A DNA stretch of 35,221 nt from Entrophospora sp. SA101 (taxonomy: Eukaryota; Glomeromycota; Glomeromycetes; Entrophosporales; Entrophosporaceae). Numbering within the stretch: position 1 is the stretch's first letter; every line of letters begins with the position of its first letter. The translations under genes and the position numbers were made by a program. Positions 1 through 9,821 of this stretch are shown here, piece by piece. Location: NCBI GenBank assembly GCA_958430865.1, contig CAUDNR010003890.1, positions 80,456 to 115,676 on the forward strand, written 5' to 3'. Below the pieces are notes generated by a model. That model had not been told where the DNA came from and did no database searches. It saw nothing but the letters and a program-made list of their open reading frames with translations.

Positions 1-74
1 AGTATTTTAAACTGTATAAAAAAAATTGAAATCAATTGTGAAAATCCATTCCTTATATAGGACGGTCTCTCCTG

Positions 75-640
75 TTGACAGTAGATGCTTTCGCAGCACA
101 CATATACGAATTGTTCAGGAGAATTGAATATGGGGGAAACAATTATCCAAACAGAGTCAAAGCAAGAATGTTCATGGAAAGGTTACGACCAGAATTATCC
201 ATAGCAGTAAGTCCATTCTTACCCGACACTATCCAGGATGCAATAGAGCCAAGGCTTATGAGATGACCTACTCTAGAGGAGGAACCTTGTCGGCATATTT
301 AGCAGAACAATTCATGCCTAACATTCCAGGAATGAATCAAGGGTGAACCAACCACTACAAAGGTTAATTGATCAACTGGTTAACCTAATTAAGGGAAATA
401 ATAATGTCCAGCAGGGACTAAGGATTTAAAATAGTGAAAACCGTCCGCCAGTAACATGCTACAATTGTAAACAACAAGGACACATAAAACCGAATTGTCC
501 ACAACTCTCTAATGGCAACAACAATTATGGCAACAGTAATAATGGTGTGAAACATAGGAGTCAGATGTTATCGTTGTCAAGAATTGGGACACTATAGTAA
601 GGACTGTCCACAAAACAATAATGGTAATAATGGAGAAACA
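75..640 (+). pseudogene. gag fragment with two CCHC zinc knuckles
   Basis: The first open segment (75-266) encodes about 63 residues with capsid-like features (FAAHIYELF, RMFMERLRPEL), opening on a non-ATG codon, so the true start is upstream or lost. Two zinc knuckles follow: CYNCKQQGHIKPNC (codons from 457) and CYRCQELGHYSKDC (codons from 566), both with exact C-x2-C-x4-H-x4-C spacing. They lie in different frames (first frame 1, second frame 2), so at least one indel separates them. Stops interrupt the stretch at about 264 and 430. After the second knuckle the DNA becomes an AAT/ATA-rich low-complexity run (620-745). Confidence 0.75.
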
Positions 641-753
641 ACAACAATAGTAGTCGTAACAATAATCGGAATAATAATAATAATAGTGGTAACAATAATA
701 ACAGTAGTAATACCAATAATCAGAATACCAGTAATAATACTCGGCAACAATCA

Positions 754-1508
754 ATGTTGGCGGATATGGTTGTAGGTAATACAGTAAAGTTAATGTTACC
801 TGTAGAAACGAAGAAACAAAAGACTACTGAAGAAGAAACAGGTGTAGAAATGAACATACAATCAGACGGAAGTGACTCTAGACGAAGAAAAGAACCTAAA
901 AATAATGAAGGATCAAAGGAAGCAAAGAAAAAGGCTTTAAGAAAAACGCCCAGGAAAAAGAGAAACACAGTACAACCTCCGATTTCGAATTTGATACAAC
1001 CATACTCAGTAGTAACCGACATCAAGAAGCAGAAAGCTGATATTACCTTCGGGCAATTATTCCAAGCAGTACCAAAATTGAGATCGGAATTGTCTAGGAG
1101 TTTACGAACCCCTCATACAAGAAGAGCTAAGAAGACACCTCAGGCTGAACAATTAAATGCCGAAATAAGATCAACTGCAATGCACTGCAAAGCAGTATCA
1201 ATGGAAGAAGCTTTCCTATAATTATAGATAGTGGAGCAGCAGGAAGTATAGTTTCAAAAGAATTGTTAGATAAGTTAGGAGTAAAAATTCCGCGAAAATC
1301 ATCTGTTGTAATCATCAATGTAAATGGACAAAAAACCTCACCTTTGGGAGAATTAGATGACTTACCACTAACCATTGGAGGAATAATAATTCCATTATCA
1401 GCAATCGTAACAGAAGCAAACACTTATAATGCTATCCTAGGAAATGATTGGTTATCCAAAATAAATGCTATAGTGAATTGGAGTGATTCGAAATTAACAT
1501 TCTACTGA
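754..1508 (+). pseudogene. Basic linker plus retropepsin-type aspartic protease
   Basis: The segment 754-1218 is an open basic linker rich in Lys/Arg (RRRKEPKNN, KKALRKTPRKKR) ending at a TAA. The protease continues in another frame from about 1212: FPIIIDSGAAGSIVS contains the catalytic DSG triad motif, and the C-terminal part has the family's flap-to-tail signature ILGNDWLSKINAIVNW before a stop at 1506-1508. About 98 protease residues are present, near the usual size of a Ty3/gypsy protease domain. The linker-protease junction therefore needs a frame change. This may be a relic of a gag-pol frameshift or simply decay; decay is likelier given the other breaks. Confidence 0.75.
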
Positions 1509-1539
1509 AAAGCAACTGTAGAAGTAACACACACATCCG

Positions 1540-1700
1540 GAAAATATAAAAAAATTTTACACGTGTCAATTGTAAGTTTAATAATAAAAAAGTGTAAAAC
1601 TTACGTCGGCACTGTAAGATTTACACAATATTACGTCGGCATCGTAAGATTTATGCAAGTTTACGCTAAATTAATTTCCTGATGCAAGTATGGAGAAGAA
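1540..1700. repeat. TTACG-rich degenerate repeat between PR and RT parts
   Basis: Two near-identical units around 1601-1656 share TTACGTCGGCA, then CTGTAAGATTTA or TCGTAAGATTTA. The stretch ends with AATTTCCTGATG, the same 12 bp that ends the TTACG-rich stretch at 34663-34844. This suggests remnants of one repetitive non-coding family. Here the repeat sits inside the decayed retroelement, so it is probably a later insertion. Confidence 0.4.
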
Positions 1701-1777
1701 CTATCATCAGAAGATGATGATAAATACGATTCGTCGGATATAAAAGCTCAGATTCAGATGGAGAATTAGAAATATTC

Positions 1778-2682
1778 GTGTTGGAACAACACTTCAGAAA
1801 AACGTCCCCAATGGTAATAAGAGATGAAGAAGAAACTAAAGAAGAAACCAAAGAAGAAACTAAAGAAGAAACTAAAGAAGAATTCAAAGAAACTAAAGAA
1901 GAAATCAAAGAAGAAATCAAAGAAGAAACCAAAGAAGAAACCAAAGAAGAAACTAAAGAAGAAGACACCAATTATAATGATGACACATACCCAGGAATCG
2001 TAGAAGCATACAACCTTACAATGGAAAAAGTTGAAAGACCACTTACGACTATGAAGGAGGAGTGGCACATATTTCGGGGAAGACACTACCCATGTGAATG
2101 TGGAGAAGAAGACCATCATAATCATTTCCGATGCATATGGTGCAAACAAATATGCAAAGGTTTCCATCAAAGATGTAGATGCAACTGGGAAGAAAAGATA
2201 CAAGCCTACAATCTAAATGTCGGAACCGAAGATGAAACAGAAATAGACCAATTTGCAATTGATGTTGGAAAAGAACTCGACGAAGGACAAACTCAACAAC
2301 TCTCCGATTTGTTGTATAAGTACCATGACATATTTGCTTGGGAGAATTCCAACATCGGAAAAACCAACATGACTTATCATAGTATAGATCTAACTGACTC
2401 AAGACCAATTATACATCAACCAAGAAGAGTATCTCCTGATAGAAGGAAGGTTATCCAAGAAGAATTTTAGACGCGGGATTCATTCGTGAATCAAATAGTG
2501 AGTATGCCTCAGGAGTTGTAGTAGTAGAAAAGAAAAGAGGAGACTTACAATTCTGTGTAGACTATAGAGACTTAAATAAAAAGACCAAGTAGGATTCATA
2601 TCCTTTACCAAGAATTGATGATATTCTAGAAACACTACAAGGATCACAATGGTTTTCGTCCTTAGATTTAGCAAGTGGATAA
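1778..2682 (+). pseudogene. Acidic repeat linker, Cys/His-rich module and truncated reverse transcriptase
   Basis: From 1824 to 1968 the frame encodes about ten EETK/EEIK-like tetrapeptide repeats. A Cys/His-rich module follows at 2093-2182. Then comes the conserved pre-RT region (FAIDVGKELDEGQTQQLSDLL, HDIFAW, HQPRRVSPDRR). The frame stops at 2468-2470, but RT continues one base back (-1) as ILDAGFIRESNSEYASGVVV, CVDYRDLNKKT, a TAG at 2590-2592, SYPLPRIDDILETLQGSQWF and SSLDLASG. LDLASG is RT motif A with its catalytic Asp. Sequence after 2682 is unrelated, so the YxDD box is gone. One frameshift, one nonsense codon and a truncation make this non-functional. Confidence 0.8.
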
Positions 2683-3837
2683 CTTTGTGATAATAATAAG
2701 TTAATTAGTTTCGACTAAATAAAACTAAATAAATAAAATAGAAATATTTTATTTAAAACTTTTATCTTTAACCAAAATTATTTGCTAATAACAAAATCAA
2801 TTCGTTGATCCCCTATTCATTCTGATCCATGCAAAAACAAAAATAATTGTTATCACCAATTAAAACACGCTCTCCCGAATTTAATCGGTGACATTATTAT
2901 TAATGTAGTAATGAACTAGCTCGTGAAAGTATTTTTCATTTTTATCTTAGAATAGAAATCAAAGTTAATTTAAATTAGATACAAAATTAATCACTTGATC
3001 TTAAAATAGTCATTAATATTTTCGTGAAATTTCAGGAGGTATAAAAGATCTTTACTTCTTGAATGATCGAAATGATAAGTGTCAGGATCGTAATAATGCG
3101 TTAGGATAATTATAATGAAGATTAATGATCGTGATCGTTATTATCAATATTATTGAGAACATTGAATTAATTGAGAATTGATAAATTAATTATACATATA
3201 AAACCATTATTTATTTAATAAAAACAATTGTAATAATATCACCATTTTTAATCGAAATAATAAAAAAAATCAACATTCATTTTAATTGATTGCCGTAACC
3301 TAAATATCATTAAAATCGTTTAATTAATTAACCACTCAAATACGATCTGGCGACGACAAACAAACATTATAACGACAGCAACAGTAATAAACTCTAAGCA
3401 GTCAACAGGCAGCACACGGAACAAGGAGCTTCGTTTATTCTCAGTTAAGCCAACGAGTCCGACAAAGACCAAAGACTACACTCTCAAAAATATAACTTAA
3501 TAACTACATTTTTGAGAATGTTCGTAATCACGATTACGTCTTTTGGGCAATGCCGATTTAAACCCACCCTTCACGAACCAAATCGCTCTCAGATTAAGGA
3601 TGCACACCCACGCCGACTCTGGACGTGACTTTTAAAATTGTGCGAGAACTTCTTCCCCATGCCATACTGTTAACTGCATAAAGTAATCATACATAGATAC
3701 CTCTCATTATATCCATTTTTCATCTTACATTTTCACCTTCAAATTCTGCAAATAAAAAACAAGAAAAACAATTAACTCATTATATGGATTTATTATGTAA
3801 AAAAAAAAAAAAAATACAATAACCAAGACTTACGACA
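2683..3837. other. Non-coding AT-rich spacer, possible LTR remnant
   Basis: No convincing gene. The stretch begins TGTGATAATAATAAG at about 2686, right where RT homology is lost. At 3345-3660 it changes to a less AT-rich segment containing TCTGGCGACGACAA, a type of sequence often found at an LTR/primer-binding-site border. The LTR reading is speculative because no second copy is in the window. A run of 15 or more A lies at about 3799-3815. Confidence 0.3.
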
Positions 3838-4020
3838 TCAAACATTAAATTCGCAAATTGATATAAATTTACGAATTTGCTCACTTCTTTCTTTCGTCTT
3901 AACTGTTTTCCAGAATTGTACCACGTATTCGTTTTCCTTTAAGGCTAAATTTAAAATGCTCTGTTTCTCTCCTTTTTCAGACTCTTCAATCTCTTCAAGA
4001 ATGTCCATAACAAACTCCAT
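3838..4020 (-). CDS. Small hypothetical protein (60 aa)
   Basis: An ATG-started frame at 4020 runs uninterrupted for 60 codons to a TGA. The product is charged (22 acidic or basic residues in the first 45), begins MEFVMDILEEIEESEKGEK and looks largely helical; no known domain is recognised. It lies 20 bp inside the left arm of the hAT-like MITE at 4040-4171, so any promoter or upstream exon would have been displaced by that insertion. It may be the last exon of a longer gene rather than a complete one. The codon pattern is protein-like compared with surrounding DNA, but expression cannot be judged. Confidence 0.35.
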   Translation of the reverse strand: MEFVMDILEEIEESEKGEKQSILNLALKENEYVVQFWKTVKTKERSEQIRKFISICEFNV

Positions 4021-4039
4021 AATCCAACTTTAATCTGAC

Positions 4040-4171
4040 CAGGGTTGGCAAATGTGTGGTCCATTGGGTCCATTAGTGTAACACTTTAACCATATTTAAT
4101 ATTTTATTAATGGCAATGGACCAGTCCAAAATCTATCTGTTCTCAATGGACCAGTCAATTTGCCAACCCTG
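4040..4171. mobile_element. hAT-like MITE with CAGGGTTGGCAAAT ends
   Basis: Perfect 14-bp terminal inverted repeats, CAGGGTTGGCAAAT (4040-4053) and its complement (4158-4171). Similarity continues inward on both arms to TGGTCCATTG. The total length is 132 bp and no ORF is present. CAGGG-type ends are common in hAT elements, but no clean 8-bp target duplication is visible, so the superfamily is inferred. A weaker relative of the right arm (ATAGACCAG, CTAACCCTGC) occurs at about 12336-12366. Confidence 0.75.
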
Positions 4172-4330
4172 CTTTAAAGTACATTTCACATTTGTGGATT
4201 TGTTCTGATGAATGTTTACACAATTCCACACGCAAAATCAGGCAAATAATAAGTCTGTTTGAAATTAAATAATTAATAATTGACATGTATTAATGTAATA
4301 GAAGATGCAATGGAATAGAAAGTTTTTACC

Positions 4331-4842
4331 TTATTTTTTTTCAATTTGATTGTAGAACACCACATGATCGCCAAATGCTGTTGCTCTGATTTCTCCCTGA
4401 TTATATTGATTATAGATTATGTAGTAATTAATCTTTTTAGAAAATAATAGTAATATTCCAATTAAATTCATACAAATGTATCCACCGGAAGAACACCAAA
4501 CATTGATCCTTTGTTCGAAAGCCCCTTGTCCCAGTGTATTATTCCTGATTTGGCTGCTACATATACTTTTGTAGTGAATCTAAATAAATGATCATGATAC
4601 ATAACTTTTTAATGGAGCCATAAAATCAATATTTTCAGAAAATAATCAATATGCATACTTTACTGGATGCTCAATTTCATTAATCTTTAAAGTTAAAGTC
4701 CTAATAAAAAAAATAAAGTTATTATTATATATAGCTAGAGTGACGATGAGTGGCAGGCGATAACCACCACTGCCATCCTTAAAACACTTACTCATGTTGT
4801 TCGTTTTCTTTTTGTTTACTTAATTTTTTTAAAGTTGGACAT
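4331..4842 (-). CDS. Short RPA1-like single-stranded-DNA-binding (OB-fold) protein, 78 aa
   Basis: Four exons join with consistent phases: 4842-4820, 4700-4659, 4579-4474 and 4396-4331. Introns begin GTAAAC, GTATGC and GTATGA and end in TAG or CAG. The product resembles the first part of DNA-binding domain A of the replication protein A large subunit: LTLKINEIEHPVKFTTKVYV, then KSGIIHW, then GEIRATAFGDHVVFYNQIEK, close to the RPA1 hallmark GEIRATAFN-x-DxFY-xxIE. It stops at TAA (4331-4333) after a run of eight A. One base fewer would open the frame into IEKNKVKTFYSIASS, the expected continuation, so the copy may be a frameshifted pseudogene. Full RPA1 is over 600 aa, so this is a domain fragment, probably one of a multicopy, transposon-associated family. 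Confidence 0.6.
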
Positions 4843-5650
4843 TTTTAAAATCTTTATGGGAGGAAAAAAAAATAAGTTTATGATTGATCGATGTGTACAC
4901 ATTAATGATATATAATACTTGGAATGATAAAATATGACTAATATTGATTACTAATCTCAAGAGCGCATCATTGATGATGGATGACATAAAAAAAATTGAT
5001 TGTCAATAACTGGGACCCCAAGTCAGATATGTAACCATGATAATTGATTACATTTTTTTGGTCTTCATTAAAAAAACATAATTTTTTGTAACTTTGAACT
5101 ACCAACCATTGAAATATCGAATTAGTTAATTAAATTTGAAAATAGATATGTTAATGCAAATGTTGATTTTAATATAACATACATGTTATTTAGAGTTTAT
5201 TAAAAAGGAGAATTTATTTTTTTGCCAGAAATCTTTCTCATCTGTTATTGTAGAAAAACAGTCAGAAAAATCTATAATAGTTTAGTCTAATACTAATACT
5301 GATATAAAGAGCATTGGATAAAGCAATAGATCAACGCCCAATGTAGAATTAATCACATGATTACCAATACAAAATACCAAACTCAATATATGATAAATCT
5401 ACCCCCAGGAAAAGCATTAGTCATAAATCGCTTTGTCATATATCAATAAAATTAAACATGCACACACAGCAGATACAAAGTCATATCATTCCCCCTTAAT
5501 ATCAAGTCAAAAATTATTAACCAATGATTGATGTGTGAAGTCCAAGTTAATGGGTGATGGTGATCTACTGATAGGGATGATTTAAAATTTTCACTTTTTT
5601 ACTCATTTGATATTCTTTTAGATCTTTGAATTTCACCACAAATTTGGATC
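4843..5650. other. AT-rich intergenic DNA, nothing recognised
   Basis: No open frame with protein-like composition and no clear inverted repeat was found on either strand. Homopolymer and AT runs dominate. Confidence 0.5.
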
Positions 5651-5689
5651 ATTGTTAAAAAACCTTCTCATACTTAATAATTAATAATA

Positions 5690-6045
5690 ATTTAATAAAA
5701 ATGCTCTATTTGAGCTTTTGTATGAAAAACCCCATACAAGAAAATAATCTCTCAACTAATTCTGAGCCAACACATATTCCAAATTATTCATTGCAACAAA
5801 TGGTAACTTATAACTGTATCTGCTACCAAGTTTCCAAAATTTCAATATATTGTTGTTGAATTGATTATATGGTTAGAATAGGAAACTTTCCATTATAACA
5901 ATCTTCAAGTTCTGATAATATAGTTTTAGGACCTTTTCCAATCCAACATACACAATAATGAATTAATCACTTATTTGAGCTGTGTAATAATGTCCTTGAT
6001 GGTCTCATTATAAAATTTCGTTAATTTATACTTTGGATGTAAAAT
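5690..6045 (-). pseudogene. hAT transposase C-terminal relic
   Basis: Two pieces on the minus strand look like a decayed hAT-superfamily transposase. The upstream piece (about 6045-5971) reads LILHPKYKLTKFYNETIKDI and ends in TAA; it resembles the LDPRYKL-type block of hAT proteins. The downstream piece (about 5765-5690) reads VERLFSCMGFFIQKLK, stop, SIFIKLL, which matches the hAT dimerisation segment (ERxFS...KLR). The DNA between shifts frame and carries stops. Only the C-terminal third is detectable and no terminal repeats were found. The call rests on short motifs. Confidence 0.45.
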
Positions 6046-6417
6046 AAGAGAAAACAACAATAAATGTTACAATGATAGTGGTATTAGATGTCAAAGTGTA
6101 ACTTACATTTGAACTAGCAATTGTGCTTGCATTTTTATTTGTATCTGTATTTATATTGGTTGTTGGGAACGAATTATGTACTCTATCGTTTGGTATAATT
6201 GAATTTCAGTTGGCATTTTTTTTTTTAAAAAATAGATAAAAAAAAAATGGTCACATGATTATATGAGGATTTTCATGTGAATATTATTGAAATTGGTAAA
6301 CTTGACAAGTGTTCGTACTCCTAAAATTTTTTTAATATTAAATATTAATAATTAAAGAATAAATTTTTGTCGTGAGAAAATTATTTGATTTAACATAGAA
6401 AATTTATTTTAAAGAAA
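6046..6417. other. SAR1 upstream region
   Basis: No gene can be supported. The minus strand at about 6110-6220 has a short open stretch (NDRVHNSFPTTNINTDTNK-like) followed by GTAAGTT, which could be an exon remnant. The last 100 bp before the SAR1 ATG are almost purely A/T, as for the other promoters in this window. Confidence 0.35.
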
Positions 6418-7605
6418 ATGTTTATCATTCAATGGTTTTTTGATGTTTTAGCATCTTTAGGTATGGATATAGTGGAGAAGATCTTTCATTCGTCTTTACT
6501 GAAATGTTATATATATATAAAGGCTTTAAAAAATCTATAACTAATGAATAATAATTTTTATTATTGGTGTTTTTAGGTCTCGTTAATAAAAACGCTAAAA
6601 TTTTATTTTTGGGATTAGATAATGCTGGAAAAACAACTTTACTACACATGTTAAAAAATGATCGTCTTGCAACATTGCAGCCAACATTACATCCAAGTAT
6701 GCATTATTTTATTTATTTATATATCAAAGAATTAATATTAATTGTTTTCAATTTATGTTACAATTTAAAATAGCTTCGGAAGAATTGGCTATAGGAAATG
6801 TTCGTTTTACAACTTATGATCTTGGTGGGCATCAACAAGGTAATCGAGTAATTAATTATAATATTATTATATTTGTATGATATAGAATAAATAATAAAAA
6901 AGGAGTGAAAAAAAGGGAGGAGAGCAATCATGATAATTTATTAATCTTTTTATATTTGATAATTTATAGCTCGACGTCTTTGGAAAGACTATTTTCCAGA
7001 AGTTTCGGGTATTGTTTTTATGGTCGATGCTCAAGATCGTGAAAGATTTCACGAAAGTAAAATTGAATTAGATGTACGTAAAATATTTAAGGATATAAAT
7101 AAATACAAGTGTATGCTAAACGCAATAACAATAATATAATCTCATCAGCAATACTAATAATCCATTTTAATTAAAAAGGCACTTCTTTCCATTGAAGAAC
7201 TTTCAACTGTGCCATTTTTAATTCTAGGAAATAAAATTGATGCAGCTGGTGCAGTATCCGAAGAAGAATTGAGACATGCACTTGGATTATATCAAACGAC
7301 TGGAAAAGTTTGTATATTTTTTCCTTTATTATTGAACATTATTTCTATGATGTTTATTTAATATATAAAAAATTTTAGGGTAAAGTTCCATTGAAAGATA
7401 TTCGTCCAATTGAAGTTTTCATGTGTTCAGTTGTAATGAGACAAGGATATGGTGATGGTAAGTTCACTTACAAAATTAATGATAATGATATTAATAAATA
7501 TTTATTTATATTGGTTACATTATTAATTTCTTAAAATTGGTAATTTATATTTTCTCAAAATGAACAATTTTCCTAGGATTTCGTTGGGTATCTCAATACA
7601 TTTAG
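6418..7605 (+). CDS. SAR1: SAR1, COPII-coat small GTPase
   Basis: Sar1 is the ER GTPase that starts COPII vesicle budding; GTP loading inserts its N-terminal helix into the membrane and recruits Sec23/24. Seven exons (6418-6460, 6577-6696, 6774-6839, 6970-7073, 7179-7307, 7379-7457, 7577-7605) sum to 570 nt, 189 aa, matching the family's about 190 aa. Visible features are the hydrophobic amphipathic N-terminus [16 protein letters not shown]-loop GLDNAGKTT, switch I Thr region TLHPTSEEL, DLGGHQQARR (DxGG), NKID for guanine recognition, and the C-terminal GFRWVSQYI typical of Sar1. There is no N-terminal glycine for myristoylation, which separates it from Arf. All introns are GT-AG with phases that close. 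The gene is convergent with the redoxin gene 402 bp downstream. Confidence 0.97.
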
Positions 7606-8006
7606 TTGATATAATAAAGTGGTGCAGCATTTTTTAATAATTTATTTGTATTATAAAATTATAATTACTCAAATAAAAAAATAATTATTATCATTACAAG
7701 AGGACTTTTGAGAGAACAAAAGAACGAATGAAGAAAAGTCAATATTTTTTCACTAATTATACAATAAAATGAAATTAATATATTTATTTAAAAATCTCTT
7801 ACAAAAAAGTATTTTATATGTAATAAATTATAGATATATATCATAATATTAGTATTTTATTTAGTATTTTTATTTATAACAAGATTATTTAATTTATCTA
7901 ATAAAACCAAATAATAATATTCGTTATACATTTTATCTTAACAAATTTTTTTATGGAAAAAAAAAATTAAAAACAACCAACTAGCATTTGAGCTCGCCTA
8001 ATTTCT
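7606..8006. other. 3' intergenic region between convergent genes
   Basis: About 400 bp of A/T-rich DNA with no ORF. AATAAA-like sites lie near 7613 and 7736-7800 on the plus strand and may serve SAR1 3'-end formation. This is inference from motif only. Confidence 0.5.
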
Positions 8007-8829
8007 CTATTCACTTCCATAAGCTTGAACAATTGCATTTTGTATTTCTTGCTCAAATTCTTCAGTCATTGGATGCCCAACCCAAATTATTTGGTTTTTA
8101 ACTAAAATGAAAGCAGTTGGTATTCCTTTTTGCCCGCTTGGAACAAAAATATCTGATAATTTTATCATTATCATTATTAATATTAATTTTTTTTAAAAAA
8201 ATATTAATATACAATTATTATTAATATTTACTAGATCTTGCCGATCCTTCAATATCTACTGCCACTCTATAATTCATCTTGTCGCCCATCTCATCAATAA
8301 AGGTTTTCACTGACTATAATAATAATATTATTATTATTAGTTAAAAAGATAAATTTCGAAACTCCCTCAAATATTTTCGCACAAGTATTACTCAAAAAAT
8401 GTTAAATCATGAAAAACCAATTACCGATATCTTATCTCTATAACAAAAGATCCCCAATATTTTAACATCAATCAATTAATTGGATGTATATTTATAATTT
8501 AATAACAAAATTTTTTAATTCAAAACTTGTATTTATATTTACTTTTCACTTGTTATTCCAACAATTATAGCCTTTTTATATTTATTTTGAATTTCGGATA
8601 AATGTGGGATACTTGAATATCATAATTCATGTTATTATAGTATATTATTGTATATTTTTTTATAATAATATTTTGTTCTTTTTGCTTACGAATTCCTACA
8701 AGGTGGGCACCAAGTTGCCCAAAATTCAACAATTACCACAGGACTCGAGTCAGGTCTTCCAATGGTGACAGGCTCTCCCTTAAGAAATTCAAGACCTTCA
8801 ATAGCTGGTACAGTTGTTCCAATTGACAT
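8007..8829 (-). CDS. Thioredoxin/TlpA-like redoxin with WCPPC active site (149 aa)
   Basis: Five exons read from 8829 downward: 8829-8690, 8611-8543, 8437-8425, 8313-8232 and 8152-8007 (140, 69, 13, 82 and 146 nt; 450 nt in all). The third is a 13-nt microexon flanked by TAG and GTAATT; it restores frame between neighbours that otherwise cannot be joined by a GT-AG intron. The fold is thioredoxin-like: MSIGTTVPAIEGLEF, then EFWATWCPPC (redox-active Cys pair, about residues 36-45), MGDKMNYRVAVD, and the cis-proline segment GQKGIPTAFIL. The WCPPC box and the AhpC/TSA-like opening place it in the TlpA/redoxin group rather than classical WCGPC thioredoxins. No signal or transit peptide is evident, so it is probably cytosolic. 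The substrate is unknown; thiol-disulphide exchange is inferred. Confidence 0.9.
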
Positions 8830-8951
8830 ATTATTTATTTATTAATTAAAATTTTAAATTTTAATAATTGAAAAAGAGATACAATCATGTCTTCCATTTT
8901 ACAAACAGGATAAAATATGTAGATCGTTGCGCGGAAGCCTGTTGTAATCAG

Positions 8952-9069
8952 TCAGGGCTGGGTTAAAATCCTAATTTAGTAATAATTGTCTTGGCTAAAC
9001 TTGACAAAACTTGTTAATAATTTAGCCAGTTTGCCAAGTGCTCATTTGGTTACGAGGCCCCGGCCCCTG
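8952..9069. mobile_element. Small hAT-like MITE (CAGGG...CCCTG ends)
   Basis: Ends CAGGGCTGGG (from 8952) and, read inward from 9069, CAGGGGCCGGGG form imperfect terminal inverted repeats around about 118 bp without an ORF. TTGTAAT occurs just outside on both sides (8941-8947 and 9071-9077), but not flush with the ends, so the target duplication is uncertain. The insertion sits about 125 bp upstream of the redoxin start codon. Confidence 0.5.
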
Positions 9070-9457
9070 ATTGTAATAGCAACATTTACTGCGTCAACGG
9101 CCAATTTTCAAAAGGAGCTCGAAATTTTTGTGTTTGTTTTTACTTACGTGATCTTGATTATGCATATTTAATTTTAATATATTAATTTAAAAAAATTATT
9201 GAGTTCACAAGGACCTTGAACAATCTTAGTAGATGGTACATTTGAGGTTCAATAGTAAATCACCTTTTCTCTACCCACTTTTTTTAGAAAATTATACCCA
9301 GATTTAAATATACCATTCCCAAAAAATATGAAAAATACCCAAAATTCAAATATATCATATGTGAAAAAAACAGTAATTTTTCTTTCCACTAAATTTAAAA
9401 TATAATTATTTTTTCCCAGAATTATTTTCAATTTATCTTTGATTAAAAAATTGAAAT

Positions 9458-9723
9458 TGCTCTAAAGCTAACCCATTTAATGTTAATAACCATGTGGCTT
9501 ATCATGAAATGCAAAATCACCATAACCCAAATAATGTAATAATGAAAAAGGAGGTAAATGACACATGATAGTGAAAACATCAGAAGAAAAACAAGAAAAA
9601 GGTCAAATTGAAGAGGTAAAAAAACTCAACATGAAATATAGGATATTGAATCAATTTCACAATGAGATTCTACAAAAGAATGATAATTACCATTTTTATA
9701 ATAAAGATACACTACTTGAATAA
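9458..9723 (+). pseudogene. Decayed orphan reading frame inside the TIR element (plus strand)
   Basis: A first open stretch (about 9458-9565) reads NPFNVNNHVAYHEMQNHHNP and onward to VIMKKEVNDT before a TGA. A second frame opens at ATG 9565 and gives 52 residues, MIVKTSEEKQEKGQIEEVKK and onward to YNKDTLLE, ending TAA at 9721-9723. The two probably belonged to one frame interrupted by a small indel. The second part is strongly charged and helical. No family is recognised. Confidence 0.4.
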
Positions 9724-9821
9724 TACATGTAATGTTTTTTTATGACAGAAATACCAAAACCACTAATAGTTATTGGAAATAGAGGATAACAATAAATAAT
9801 AAATGCTTAATTTTAATTTAT

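Larger units (their letters stand above)
75..2682 (+). mobile_element. Decayed Ty3/gypsy-like LTR retrotransposon (gag-PR-RT, truncated)
   Basis: The order of recognisable parts is a capsid-like piece, two CCHC zinc knuckles, a basic linker, an aspartic protease, an acidic repeat linker, a Cys/His-rich module and the start of reverse transcriptase. This protease-then-RT order fits Ty3/gypsy (Metaviridae-type) elements. The coding frame changes several times and in-frame stops occur, so the copy is dead. Homology stops abruptly at about 2682, just inside RT after the LDLASG motif; RNase H and integrase are missing. The 5' end lies at or before the window edge. No LTR pair can be shown; a TG-starting stretch from about 2686 could be LTR-derived but has no partner here. 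Confidence 0.85.

Noticed and set aside
509..754. Tyr/Cys-rich minus-strand ORF
   Set aside because: It is the antisense of the Asn-codon-rich run in the gag relic.
1666..2203. Ser/Phe-rich minus-strand ORFs
   Set aside because: They are the antisense of the EETK repeat in the retroelement.
2450..2480. Programmed -1 frameshift inside reverse transcriptase
   Set aside because: The RT frame does continue one base back, but retroelement recoding occurs at the gag-pol junction, not inside RT. A nonsense codon and truncation follow, so decay is the simpler explanation.
4040..4171. 8-bp target duplication for the CAGGGTTGGCAAAT MITE
   Set aside because: The eight bases before and after the repeats do not match; the nearby CTTTAA on each side is at unequal distances.
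8314..8542. Non-canonical TA-AG intron in the redoxin gene
   Set aside because: Joining exon 2 directly to exon 4 in frame would need a non-GT-AG intron. The 13-nt microexon gives two ordinary GT-AG introns instead.
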